Shown here in pieces: positions 1-6,814 of a stretch of 9,521 nt of DNA. The number at the start of each line of letters is the position of its first letter. Position 1 is the first letter of the stretch. The notes below the pieces were generated by a model. That model was not told where the DNA came from. It did no database searches and worked only from the letters and a program-made list of their open reading frames with translations. Both the position numbers and the translations under genes were made by a program. Where the stretch lies: positions 1 to 9,521 of the forward strand of contig DATDSD010000030.1 in NCBI GenBank assembly GCA_035291405.1, given 5' to 3'. Origin of the DNA: UBA12026 sp035291405 (lineage in GTDB: Bacteria; Patescibacteriota; Microgenomatia; UBA8517).

Positions 1-1394
1 GTTTTTGCTGCAAGTCCTAAAACTTCAGCCTGTGATCTTCCTACAAAGAACATTCCAACAGTATTTCCTTCAACATTTTTTAAAGGAGAATAAACAGATA
101 AATACGATTGATTTTGCCACCTTGTCTCGGCAATGTACGTCTCTCCTTTTGTTAACACTTTTTCCTTAATACTGATACTTCCCTCTTTTGTTCCAACTTC
201 TCCTCCCGCACTTAATGTATCAGCTCCATAGATTGCAGACTTTAATCCTGTCAACTTTGAAAACCCATCAATGTATGAATTATCAATAATATCTCCAACC
301 AAGACTCCTCCGTTTAACTCTCCCTCATTCATAACCGGAGAGCCCGCAATAATCATGACAACAGGAGCTATGGAATTATCTTTAACAACAATGTTTGAAG
401 CTTCTTTTCCTTCTAAAATAAGCTTTACAAGTGAATCACCGGAGATTGAATCACCCTTACGTTCACTGTCTTCTGCCCTGAAGGTAACCAAGCCATCTTT
501 ATCAAAGATAGTTAAGGAATCGTGTTTAACATTTGTATTAGAATCAATAAGGGTTGGATTTATGGCTATCTGTTTGGCAGTTTGGAGCAATTCTTCTTTT
601 CTTGCATTGAAAGCAAACTCCAATACCTTTGCTTCACTTGTCAATTCATTAAGTATCTGACTTTTTAAGTTATTGATAAGTAACCCGGTAAATCCGACCG
701 TTACAATTAAGTAAATTGAAAGCACCAAAACCATCTGGATCATAAACAGCTGAGATTGAAATTGTTTTAATAAATACTTAAATACCCATCTTCCCAAAAA
801 CAAAATTACAAAAAATAATAGGATAAGACGAACTATCCAAAAAACTCCAAACGGGGCCAGTAAATTAAAAATTACAAGGTTTGTAGAGGAACTAAAATTA
901 TTCAAAGAATAGGTAAGTTCATAGAATGAAAGTATAAAAAATGAGATTGACGGAAAAAAAAGATGCCGTTCCAGCCCCACTGTAGAACGTCTGAAATAAA
1001 GTATGGCAACAATGGCAGCTAAAGAAGGTGACAGAAAAAGAAGTGGAGGAAGGGCAAGTACAAAAAACGCATTTAGCTTTGGTTTTGGTTGAAGTGGATC
1101 AACTAGTAAGCCTATGATTAGTAAGATATAACCCAGTAATCGAAGATAGATATCAAACTCAGTAAAAAGAGTTTGATAGTTTTTAATATCAGATAGAGTT
1201 ATTCCCTCAATTTGCATCCCCCTGAATAAAAATGATATGGCAAGAATAATAAATCCAAACACCTTCCAAAGTTCTCTTTTATTCTTAAGTGCCTTATATG
1301 CATCATAGTAAAGCCAAGACACAGCCAAAAATACCAAAGACATAAAAACGTTCAAGGCAAAATTTAGATTTTCTAAGGCAAATACAGTCCACAT
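1..1394 (-). CDS. Multi-pass membrane sensor with extracytoplasmic Cache domain, partial (C-terminal output domain off the left edge)
   Basis: This open frame runs without a stop from an ATG at 1394 to the left edge, giving 464 residues of a longer protein. An in-frame TAG at 1412-1410 makes 1394 the first available ATG. Hydrophobic segments lie near residues 11-29, 45-58, 84-98, 109-135, 146-160, 171-202 and 218-240. The region 241-455 then looks extracytoplasmic and has features I associate with single-Cache (sCache_3-like) sensor domains: a GVLVGD segment (363-368), YGADTLSAGG near 389, the stretch LSVYSPLKN (432-440) and GMFFVGRSQ (447-455). In the family a last membrane helix and usually HAMP plus a histidine kinase, cyclase or chemotaxis domain follow, but none of this is in the window, so the output is unknown. 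It is the last gene of the minus-strand block, 32 bases after the MEDS gene, which suggests the two act together. No good Shine-Dalgarno site is seen. Confidence 0.8.
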   Translation of the reverse strand, partial: MWTVFALENLNFALNVFMSLVFLAVSWLYYDAYKALKNKRELWKVFGFIILAISFLFRGMQIEGITLSDIKNYQTLFTEFDIYLRLLGYILLIIGLLVDPLQPKPKLNAFFVLALPPLLFLSPSLAAIVAILYFRRSTVGLERHLFFPSISFFILSFYELTYSLNNFSSSTNLVIFNLLAPFGVFWIVRLILLFFVILFLGRWVFKYLLKQFQSQLFMIQMVLVLSIYLIVTVGFTGLLINNLKSQILNELTSEAKVLEFAFNARKEELLQTAKQIAINPTLIDSNTNVKHDSLTIFDKDGLVTFRAEDSERKGDSISGDSLVKLILEGKEASNIVVKDNSIAPVVMIIAGSPVMNEGELNGGVLVGDIIDNSYIDGFSKLTGLKSAIYGADTLSAGGEVGTKEGSISIKEKVLTKGETYIAETRWQNQSYLSVYSPLKNVEGNTVGMFFVGRSQAEVLGLAAK

Positions 1395-1426
1395 AGGCAG
1401 TATGACTAACTATACTACATCTGCCC

Positions 1427-2014
1427 TTACACTTCTATCAGTTTTTGAATAGTTTCTCGATACTCTTTTGGACAAGATGAAGAATTATAAAATATATTCT
1501 TGTAGCACCTACCATAAATTGCCACATATTGATGACTTTTTATAATTTTTGTCAAAAAATCAGGTGAATATTTGTTTTCGTCATAGCTACATACGGCAAT
1601 TATGTTTTTTGATGTTATAAATTTATCTACAAGTGCCTCGTACTCTACTACTTTGTCATTATCAATTGTTTTACCATCAATAAATGGTAATTCCCCAGCT
1701 ACTCTAAGATTATTGTAACCATCGTCTTCTGCCTTTTGCAAAGAGACATCAAATGATGATATTAATTTATTGATATTTAGCAATCCATTTTCCAAATAGA
1801 TTTTATTATCAATAAATTCTAATTGCTCCGAATCTAGATAACTTCTATATTCCTGTTTTACTCTATCTTCTAGGTTCAAATCTGCAATATAAAGACACTT
1901 ATCATTTTCCGATAAACCTTTTGCCAAAATTGGAAATGTTATTAAGAATTGCTCTTCTAAATTTCTATAAATAGAATAGATATGTGACCCAACACCCATA
2001 GTGCTTACATCCAT
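1427..2014 (-). CDS. Stand-alone MEDS-domain sensory protein
   Basis: This 195-residue soluble protein matches the pattern of the MEDS domain (methanogen/methylotroph DcmR sensory domain) over its whole length. It has an early His in HIYSIY (11-16), GL followed by KCLYIAD (39-45), LRVAGE (103-108), YEALVD (125-130), CSYD (142-145) and a late His161 before VAIYG. No DNA-binding, kinase or second domain is attached, whereas MEDS domains are often fused to HTH or histidine kinase modules. The ligand is not known for the family in general. Its place 34 bases after the exported protein and 32 bases before a membrane receptor suggests a partner in the same signalling unit; this is inference. The ATG at 2014 is preceded by GGAGT about 11 bases upstream; a second Met at residue 6 is a possible alternative start. 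Confidence 0.8.
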   Translation of the reverse strand: MDVSTMGVGSHIYSIYRNLEEQFLITFPILAKGLSENDKCLYIADLNLEDRVKQEYRSYLDSEQLEFIDNKIYLENGLLNINKLISSFDVSLQKAEDDGYNNLRVAGELPFIDGKTIDNDKVVEYEALVDKFITSKNIIAVCSYDENKYSPDFLTKIIKSHQYVAIYGRCYKNIFYNSSSCPKEYRETIQKLIEV

Positions 2015-2025
2015 AGTCTTATTTT

Positions 2026-2030
2026 ACTCC
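2026..2030 (-). promoter_or_regulatory. Possible Shine-Dalgarno site of the MEDS gene
   Basis: The minus strand reads GGAGT here, 11 bases before the ATG at 2014. The spacing is slightly long. It is the only clear purine-rich ribosome-binding site I found in the window, and it sits inside an operon rather than at a transcript start. Confidence 0.4.
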
Positions 2031-2048
2031 ATTAGGTCAAGTAAAATA

Positions 2049-4181
2049 TCAATCAAGTGTGTTTATCTCATCCATCACCTCTTGATAACTGATCTCTCCC
2101 ACTTTCTCTTTTGCTACTTGGCCGAATCTATTTACAATCCAGGTAGTAGGTACCCCATTTAGATTAATGTCTGTTAAAATTTCACCATCTTTGTCAGCAT
2201 AAATTTTTAGATCATAACCTCCTCTTCTTTGCATAAATTTGGCAACTGCTTCTTTTTCCTGCAGGAGAATTGGGAAAACTGTTATATCATTTTCATCTAA
2301 ATCTACTAATTGTTTTAAGTATTCCCCGGAAAGAGGATGCCAAGATGAAAAAAGCCCCACAACGGAGGTCTTGCCACGGGTATTAAATGCACTAAATTCA
2401 CCCAGATTAACATCAGGAAAGACAAAATTTGTATCTTTCCAAGATTTAATAGACATTACTTTAGGATTTATAATTACCTCATTACTCCAAAACTTAAATA
2501 TATTAAATTTAGGAATAATTATGTCGTCATTAATATATGATGTCTCATTTATATCTAAAACATTACTAACATAAGTCTTTAGCCCTACTCTTAATCTTAG
2601 ATAATATTTGCCCCTAGGAAGCATTAAGCCATAGCCTTTGGTTATTGTGGTGTCAATGGGGTTGACTTGCCCAAAAGTCAATCCATCCCAAACTACAAAT
2701 TTTTTAATCAAATCATCATACCAATAGACTGTTATATTCCCCCCATCAAATTTTCCAAAATCATTAACTCTTAATTTTTGATTATCAACATTTAGCTCAT
2801 TTCCTGCTCCATCTTCTGCTGTAAAGTTAATTTGGCAGTCAAAAGAATCTTTAAAATTTAATTTTGCAAACCAAAAACCATTGTCGGGATTTTGTGTTAA
2901 ATCAGTTGAAAAATCTCCACACTTTAAATTTACTTTGTTTGGTCCTCCCGCAAATGAGACAATAATTTTATACTCAACACCTGCTAAAAGATTTGTGTAT
3001 CCGCCACTATCACTTTCAATAATAATAGGTCCTGCCATAATTACAATTGGTCCAATTTTAGGAGGAAGTCTATCAATTATTATGCTTTTGGGCTTTGATT
3101 GAGCTTTATTTCCTGCTCCGTCCACAGCACGAACAATAAGTTTATAATCGCCGTCATCTAAGATATTTGGAGTAAATATGAACGTAATACTTTTTTCTCC
3201 CAAACCATCAGTCTCTAAAGGAGACCAGTTTACTCCCCCATCAATTGAATATTCAAGTTTAATAACTCTTGAGTTATCACTAACGGTCCCACTAATTTCT
3301 GGAGATTGTTCAAAAGCGTTACTCAAATCTGTCTTGATGGTAATTGACGGCCCTACTGTGTCAGGTGCTGGAGTTGTTACTCTTGTTTCTGTATTTGTTG
3401 TAGTTGTGGTTGTTGTAGTGTTAACAGTAACGGTTGTTGCCACTCCCGCATCACTTGCAGCTGTTGTGAAAGTGAATTCTTCAGTTGAAGTTGTATTTCC
3501 GGAAACATCAGAACTGTAAGCAACCGCATAATAAGTTGTATTTGCTGTTAATCCTGTTAACGCAATATTATGAGAAGTGGCAAGGGGACCTTCTTTACTT
3601 AAATTATAATCATCTGAAGTTACTGAATATTCCACCCTAGAAGTAGCTGATTCATTGGTTGTCCAAGTAACATTAGCTTGTGTGGCATAAATTCCCGTAA
3701 CTGTTACATCGTTCATTGTAGGAGCTACCGTGTCACGAACACCCGAAATTGCAGTCCCTAATGTTCCTGTACAACTTACAAGCCCCGATCCGTCATTTGT
3801 CTGGACCGTCCAATTGGCCGAAGGCGCTTCATCCGCCCCCGAAACTCCATGATAATTAATATTTACAGTACTCCCCCCTGTAACCGTTCCCCCTGTTAAT
3901 TCTGCAAATTCACTATCAGCATTTACACTCCAACCGGAAACTCCAAGATTTTCTAGTCTAAAATTAGTTGACGGTCTTATAATTTTTATTGTTGTTACTG
4001 TATTTAATCCTGTATTTGTAATTGAAAAACTAAAGTTTGTATCGGTTGATGTCTGAACTGAGGAAGGACTAACAATTGCAGTACAAGACCCTGAAGCTAA
4101 TGTTTCTGGGGGATAAATAAAAAATAATAAAAAACAAACGCTTTGCAATAGAAAAGTAAGTAAGAACAGGAATTTGGTCAT
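2049..4181 (-). CDS. Exported multidomain protein: Ig/Fn3-like modules with a C-terminal TlpA-like domain lacking its cysteines
   Basis: The protein has 710 residues and begins with a hydrophobic signal peptide (about 1-29, likely cleaved near TLA-SGS), so it should be exported. Domains in order: a CARDB/DUF11-like beta domain (about 32-148); a fibronectin type III domain (about 150-241, with NVTWTTNESATSRVEY and GLTANTTYYAVA as typical signatures); a Thr-rich linker (249-272); an Ig-like module (about 274-371, YSIDGGVNW and RAVDGAGNKA); a second such module (about 372-474, ending AEDGAGNE); a beta region resembling carboxypeptidase-regulatory-like domains (about 475-560); and a thioredoxin/TlpA-like domain (about 580-708). 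In the last domain the place of the usual WCxxC is WHPLS (W614-S618), so both cysteines are absent, while the cis-proline loop GVPTT (Pro678) is kept. It probably binds or displays something outside the membrane rather than acting as a thiol oxidoreductase. It is the first gene of the minus-strand block. The ATG has no Shine-Dalgarno site, but a TATACT box lies 7 bases upstream. Confidence 0.85.
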   Translation of the reverse strand: MTKFLFLLTFLLQSVCFLLFFIYPPETLASGSCTAIVSPSSVQTSTDTNFSFSITNTGLNTVTTIKIIRPSTNFRLENLGVSGWSVNADSEFAELTGGTVTGGSTVNINYHGVSGADEAPSANWTVQTNDGSGLVSCTGTLGTAISGVRDTVAPTMNDVTVTGIYATQANVTWTTNESATSRVEYSVTSDDYNLSKEGPLATSHNIALTGLTANTTYYAVAYSSDVSGNTTSTEEFTFTTAASDAGVATTVTVNTTTTTTTTNTETRVTTPAPDTVGPSITIKTDLSNAFEQSPEISGTVSDNSRVIKLEYSIDGGVNWSPLETDGLGEKSITFIFTPNILDDGDYKLIVRAVDGAGNKAQSKPKSIIIDRLPPKIGPIVIMAGPIIIESDSGGYTNLLAGVEYKIIVSFAGGPNKVNLKCGDFSTDLTQNPDNGFWFAKLNFKDSFDCQINFTAEDGAGNELNVDNQKLRVNDFGKFDGGNITVYWYDDLIKKFVVWDGLTFGQVNPIDTTITKGYGLMLPRGKYYLRLRVGLKTYVSNVLDINETSYINDDIIIPKFNIFKFWSNEVIINPKVMSIKSWKDTNFVFPDVNLGEFSAFNTRGKTSVVGLFSSWHPLSGEYLKQLVDLDENDITVFPILLQEKEAVAKFMQRRGGYDLKIYADKDGEILTDINLNGVPTTWIVNRFGQVAKEKVGEISYQEVMDEINTLD
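3366..3437 (-). repeat. Thr-rich low-complexity linker inside the exported protein
   Basis: Residues 249-272 are nearly all Thr, with some Val, Asn and Glu. The plus strand accordingly shows an irregular run of GTT/GTA/GTG triplets. It separates the Fn3 domain from the next Ig-like module and is best read as a flexible linker, as is common in surface proteins, not as a DNA-level repeat array. Confidence 0.7.
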
Positions 4182-4188
4182 ATATTTT

Positions 4189-4196
4189 AGTATACT
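4189..4196. promoter_or_regulatory. Palindromic AGTATACT: candidate -10 box in the divergent gap
   Basis: The 37-base gap between the two divergent starts (4181 minus, 4219 plus) contains the perfect palindrome AGTATACT. Read on the minus strand, TATACT at 4194-4189 matches the -10 consensus at five of six bases and ends 7 bases before the ATG at 4181, so transcription would start almost at the ATG. No convincing -35 box is present in either direction. For the plus gene, GATAAC at 4204-4209 is a weaker -10 candidate that again ends 9 bases before the ATG. Confidence 0.4.
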
Positions 4197-4218
4197 TAAT
4201 TTTGATAACTAAAGACAT

Positions 4219-6063
4219 ATGGCAGCACCATCATATACAACAGATTTAATTGACTGGATTGCAGATTCAGACATAACTGCATGGACTGAGTTAACAGGAG
4301 CTACTTCTGGAGGTGCTCCTGACGAACAAGACACTGAAAGTGCTTTGCAGGGAGTAAATTCATGTTCTCAAACCAATAGCGTATCAGGACTGTACTCTAT
4401 GTGTAGAATTTTGACTAGTCCAGTCACTTTATCCACTGGACAGGTTTTTCTTGTTTGGCACGGGCATGGAGTAGCAACTGCTTTGAAAAGTTATGCAGAT
4501 GGTGGATTGAAATTAGCGGTTGCATCTGCTGCTGCTAACTGGAAAGCGTGGGCTGTTGGTGGAAATGATGTTCCACCATTTCCTTATGCAAAATGGGTGA
4601 ACAATCCCATAGACCCAACCTTGTCTTATGAATATTCTAATGGCACTCCTCCAACTGGTGCTACAGACATTTATGGTGTTGGAAGTATGTGTGATCTTAC
4701 TGCTACGGTAGCAAAAGGACAACCACATATTGTCGACATGATTAGATATGGTAGGGCTGAAGCAAGAATTAATGGTGGAGAAGTTGGTAATTACGCTACA
4801 TTTGCAGGGTTTGCAACAAAAAATGACTATAATGATGCGGTCAATGGATATAACAGATGGGGATTAATTCAAAAAACCGATGGTGGGTATCTTTGGAAGG
4901 GCTTAATGACTTTAGGATATTCTTCTGCCGTTAATTTTGTTGATTCAAATAAAAACATCTTTGTACAAGATACTCGCAAAGTTACTTCGACATTTAATAA
5001 GATTGAAGTCCGTCAAGCTACTTCAGTAATATCTTGGACAGGAATTTCTATTGCCTGTTTATCTCCAAGCACTACTGCTTCTAAAGGTGCTTTTGAAGTT
5101 ATAGATAATGCAACGGTAGGGTTTGACACCTGCACTTTTGTAGATTTATCTACCTTTATTTTTCAATCAAACAGTACAATTGAGAGTACTACTTTTAGAA
5201 GATGCGACCAAATCACAGGTGGTGGAGCTACATTCGATACCTGCACCTTTACCAATAGTACAGCCGCAGTATCTTTAGTTTTAACTAATCTTAATCAGGC
5301 TACTGAATGTACGTTTGCAAGTGATGGTACAAATCACGCCATCGATTTGGGTACTATCTCAAGTACAACTTCAATGAACTGGAGTAATTATCTAACCGGA
5401 TATGCAACAAGTGACGGTTCATCGGGAAATGAAGCAATTAAAGTTAATGTTGCCGTTTCCCAAACTCTAACTATTAATGTCGGTGCGGGATATTCAACCC
5501 CAAGCGTTTATAATACCGGTTCAGGGACTGTTAGTGTGGTTTCAGGGCAGGTTACAACAAGCGTCACTGTACAAGCCCTATCTGACGGAAGTGATATTTC
5601 AGAAGCAAGGGTTTTAGTTTGGGCTACGGATAACTCCAATAAGCTTCCAAATTCTGTTAGCTCAATCACAGGTAGTGTTATGACAGCAACGGTTACACAA
5701 AATACGCACGGCCTTGCAACAGGAGACTATGTGATTATTTCTGGAGTTACCAATGACGATGATTATAATGGAGTTTTCCAGATTAATGTAACCGACACTA
5801 ACACATATACCTACACTACCACTGAAACGTTAAGTTCATCCCCTGCAACAGGAACAATTGTTGCCAAATGGGCTATTATATCAGGCGCAACAGATACAAA
5901 TGGCTATATTGAAGACATTAGAAGTTTTGCTTCCCCTCAACCAATACAAGGTTGGGTCAGAAAAACTTCAGGAAGTCCTTACTACCAACAGGGTGCAATT
6001 TCTGGAACAATCAACACTTCCAGTGGTTTTTCTGTTACTGTTCAACTGGCTACTGATGAATAA
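4219..6063 (+). CDS. Phage-like structural or appendage protein with beta-helix core
   Basis: This 614-residue protein has no signal peptide or membrane segment and is rich in Thr, Ser, Gly, Asn and aromatic residues. From memory, its N-terminal region (about 1-280, for example VFLVWHGHGVATAL, AVGGNDVPPFPYAKWVNNP and YNRWGLIQ) resembles proteins of uncultured, mostly marine tailed phages that have no assigned function. Residues about 290-420 look like a parallel beta-helix: DTCTF (303-307), ESTTF (322-326), DTCTF (340-344) and ECTF (363-366) recur about every 18-23 residues, as in tail spikes. Residues about 485-550 hold a small beta module (HGLATGDYVIISG then YNGVFQI and NTYTYT) that is common in phage and viral structural proteins. 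A C-terminal beta domain follows. It is probably a fibre, spike or decoration protein. The ATG at 4219 gives the family's expected MAAPSYTTDL start and has no Shine-Dalgarno site. Confidence 0.75.
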   Translation: MAAPSYTTDLIDWIADSDITAWTELTGATSGGAPDEQDTESALQGVNSCSQTNSVSGLYSMCRILTSPVTLSTGQVFLVWHGHGVATALKSYADGGLKLAVASAAANWKAWAVGGNDVPPFPYAKWVNNPIDPTLSYEYSNGTPPTGATDIYGVGSMCDLTATVAKGQPHIVDMIRYGRAEARINGGEVGNYATFAGFATKNDYNDAVNGYNRWGLIQKTDGGYLWKGLMTLGYSSAVNFVDSNKNIFVQDTRKVTSTFNKIEVRQATSVISWTGISIACLSPSTTASKGAFEVIDNATVGFDTCTFVDLSTFIFQSNSTIESTTFRRCDQITGGGATFDTCTFTNSTAAVSLVLTNLNQATECTFASDGTNHAIDLGTISSTTSMNWSNYLTGYATSDGSSGNEAIKVNVAVSQTLTINVGAGYSTPSVYNTGSGTVSVVSGQVTTSVTVQALSDGSDISEARVLVWATDNSNKLPNSVSSITGSVMTATVTQNTHGLATGDYVIISGVTNDDDYNGVFQINVTDTNTYTYTTTETLSSSPATGTIVAKWAIISGATDTNGYIEDIRSFASPQPIQGWVRKTSGSPYYQQGAISGTINTSSGFSVTVQLATDE

Positions 6064-6292
6064 TATTATGATCAAAAACATACATAATCGTGAAGAATTT
6101 GAGGAGTCTGCCACCGAGTCACTTAAAGCTGAGGTCGACAAAGCAAGACAAACAAGAGATAAAATAAGGCTATTAGAAGATAATATTATCAAAAAAGAAG
6201 AAAATATCAGAAATTACAAAGCTACTTTTGAAGAATTGACAAAAGAACTAGTAATAATTCAGGCAAAGATGTATGCTGGTGGTACAACTTGA
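6056..6292 (+). CDS. Small coiled-coil protein (78 residues), paralogue of the gene at 9294
   Basis: The protein is almost entirely charged and helical, with a heptad-like pattern from about residue 20 to 70, so it should form a coiled coil. I do not recognise a named family. The chosen ATG at 6056 overlaps the end of the upstream gene by 8 bases; starting there gives MNNIMIKN, which matches MNQNMTRN at the start of its paralogue. The next in-frame ATG at 6068 (74 residues) is a possible alternative, and a longer upstream frame from 5858 is a shadow of the preceding gene. An ungapped comparison with the partial protein at 9294 (shift of 8 residues) gives identities at R12, E13, F15, E16, A25, Q32, T33, L40, E41, I51, R52, Y54, T57, K63, L65 and V66. 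Its place right after a fibre-like gene suggests a stalk, trimerisation or assembly partner; this is inference. Confidence 0.65.
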   Translation: MNNIMIKNIHNREEFEESATESLKAEVDKARQTRDKIRLLEDNIIKKEENIRNYKATFEELTKELVIIQAKMYAGGTT

Positions 6293-6293
6293 T

Positions 6294-6764
6294 ATGTCAA
6301 ACAAAAATTGGATTAAACCACCGAACACTATTGCCCGCAAAGATCAAAGAGGTAAAGCACAAAAGTTAAGTTATTGGATTGATGAAAAGGGAAAATATCA
6401 ACTCTACAGTAAAAACCAACTTGCTACCCTAAACATCTTAACAAACCTTAATCTGTTACTAATCCGTGCATTAATTCTTTTAGATACCTTAAAAGATATG
6501 GATGAGAATACTAAAATAAAAACACTGATTCGTCAAGATTACGCCAAATATGAAGCGGACAAATCCTCAGTTTTTAATCACCTTGTCGAATTAATGGCTG
6601 CTGTTCCAGATATCACTTTTGGGGAATTTTTAAACTTTATCTCAAGTAGTACTAAGCCTCAAGTCTTAAACAAAATGGGCCAAAAGACTCTTAAGGAAGT
6701 ATTGGACGGGAAAAGCAAAGCTGTTGATGTTTTTTATAATTCTGATCGTTTCAAGAACAAATGA
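6294..6764 (+). CDS. Hypothetical protein, 156 residues, in the phage-like cluster
   Basis: I do not recognise this family. The protein is basic at its N-terminus (KNWIKPPNTIARKDQRGKAQ) with YWIDEKGKYQLYSK near 27-40, which may be a small beta hairpin. The rest looks helical: a Leu/Ile-rich amphipathic stretch at about 43-68 and an Asp/Lys-rich helix at about 70-101. The Leu-rich stretch contains Asn, Arg and Asp and is probably a buried helix, not a membrane span. The start at 6294 lies one base after the previous stop, which suggests translational coupling; an ATG at 6273 in the same frame lies inside the upstream gene and is less likely. GGTGG about 10 bases upstream could help ribosome binding. 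It is much richer in A+T than the two large neighbours. Confidence 0.65.
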   Translation: MSNKNWIKPPNTIARKDQRGKAQKLSYWIDEKGKYQLYSKNQLATLNILTNLNLLLIRALILLDTLKDMDENTKIKTLIRQDYAKYEADKSSVFNHLVELMAAVPDITFGEFLNFISSSTKPQVLNKMGQKTLKEVLDGKSKAVDVFYNSDRFKNK

Positions 6765-6804
6765 TTATTGGCCGTTGACAGACTAATTTCGGATGGTTAA
6801 TAAT
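6764..6804 (+). other. Inverted repeat between the 156-residue gene and the 654-residue gene
   Basis: ATTATTGGCC (6764-6773) can pair over ten positions with GGTTAATAAT (6795-6804) in RNA, including two G-U pairs, around a 21-base loop. There is no U-run after it, so it is a poor terminator candidate. It surrounds the promoter candidate of the next gene: the -35 box is in the loop and the -10 box in the right arm, so it could also be a binding site. Confidence 0.3.
6775..6804 (+). promoter_or_regulatory. Candidate sigma-70-type promoter for the 654-residue gene
   Basis: A perfect TTGACA (6775-6780) is followed after 18 bases by AATAAT (6799-6804), five of six bases matching the -10 consensus. 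Transcription would start near 6811, only about 4 bases before the ATG at 6815, and no Shine-Dalgarno site is present. Confidence 0.5.
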
Positions 6805-6814
6805 GATATAACAT

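Noticed and set aside
271..660. Open frame of 129 codons on the plus strand
   Set aside because: It lies opposite the uninterrupted membrane-sensor gene, whose Cache-like sequence is coherent; the plus-strand protein is Ser/Thr-rich and resembles nothing.
3178..3519. Plus-strand frame with a Val-rich run, and the GTT-like triplet run as a tandem repeat or CRISPR-like array
   Set aside because: The Val run is the reverse reading of the Thr-rich linker of the exported protein. There are no regular spacers or equal-length repeat units.
5858..6055. Upstream extension of the small coiled-coil gene
   Set aside because: It overlaps the 614-residue gene in another frame, and the paralogue at 9294 begins at the position equivalent to 6056.
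6273..6293. ATG seven codons upstream of the chosen start of the 156-residue gene
   Set aside because: It lies inside the preceding coding sequence, while the ATG at 6294 follows the stop by one base in the tight style of this cluster.
6807..6812. TATAAC with upstream TG as an extended -10 box
   Set aside because: It would start transcription after the ATG at 6815 and is 26 bases from TTGACA.
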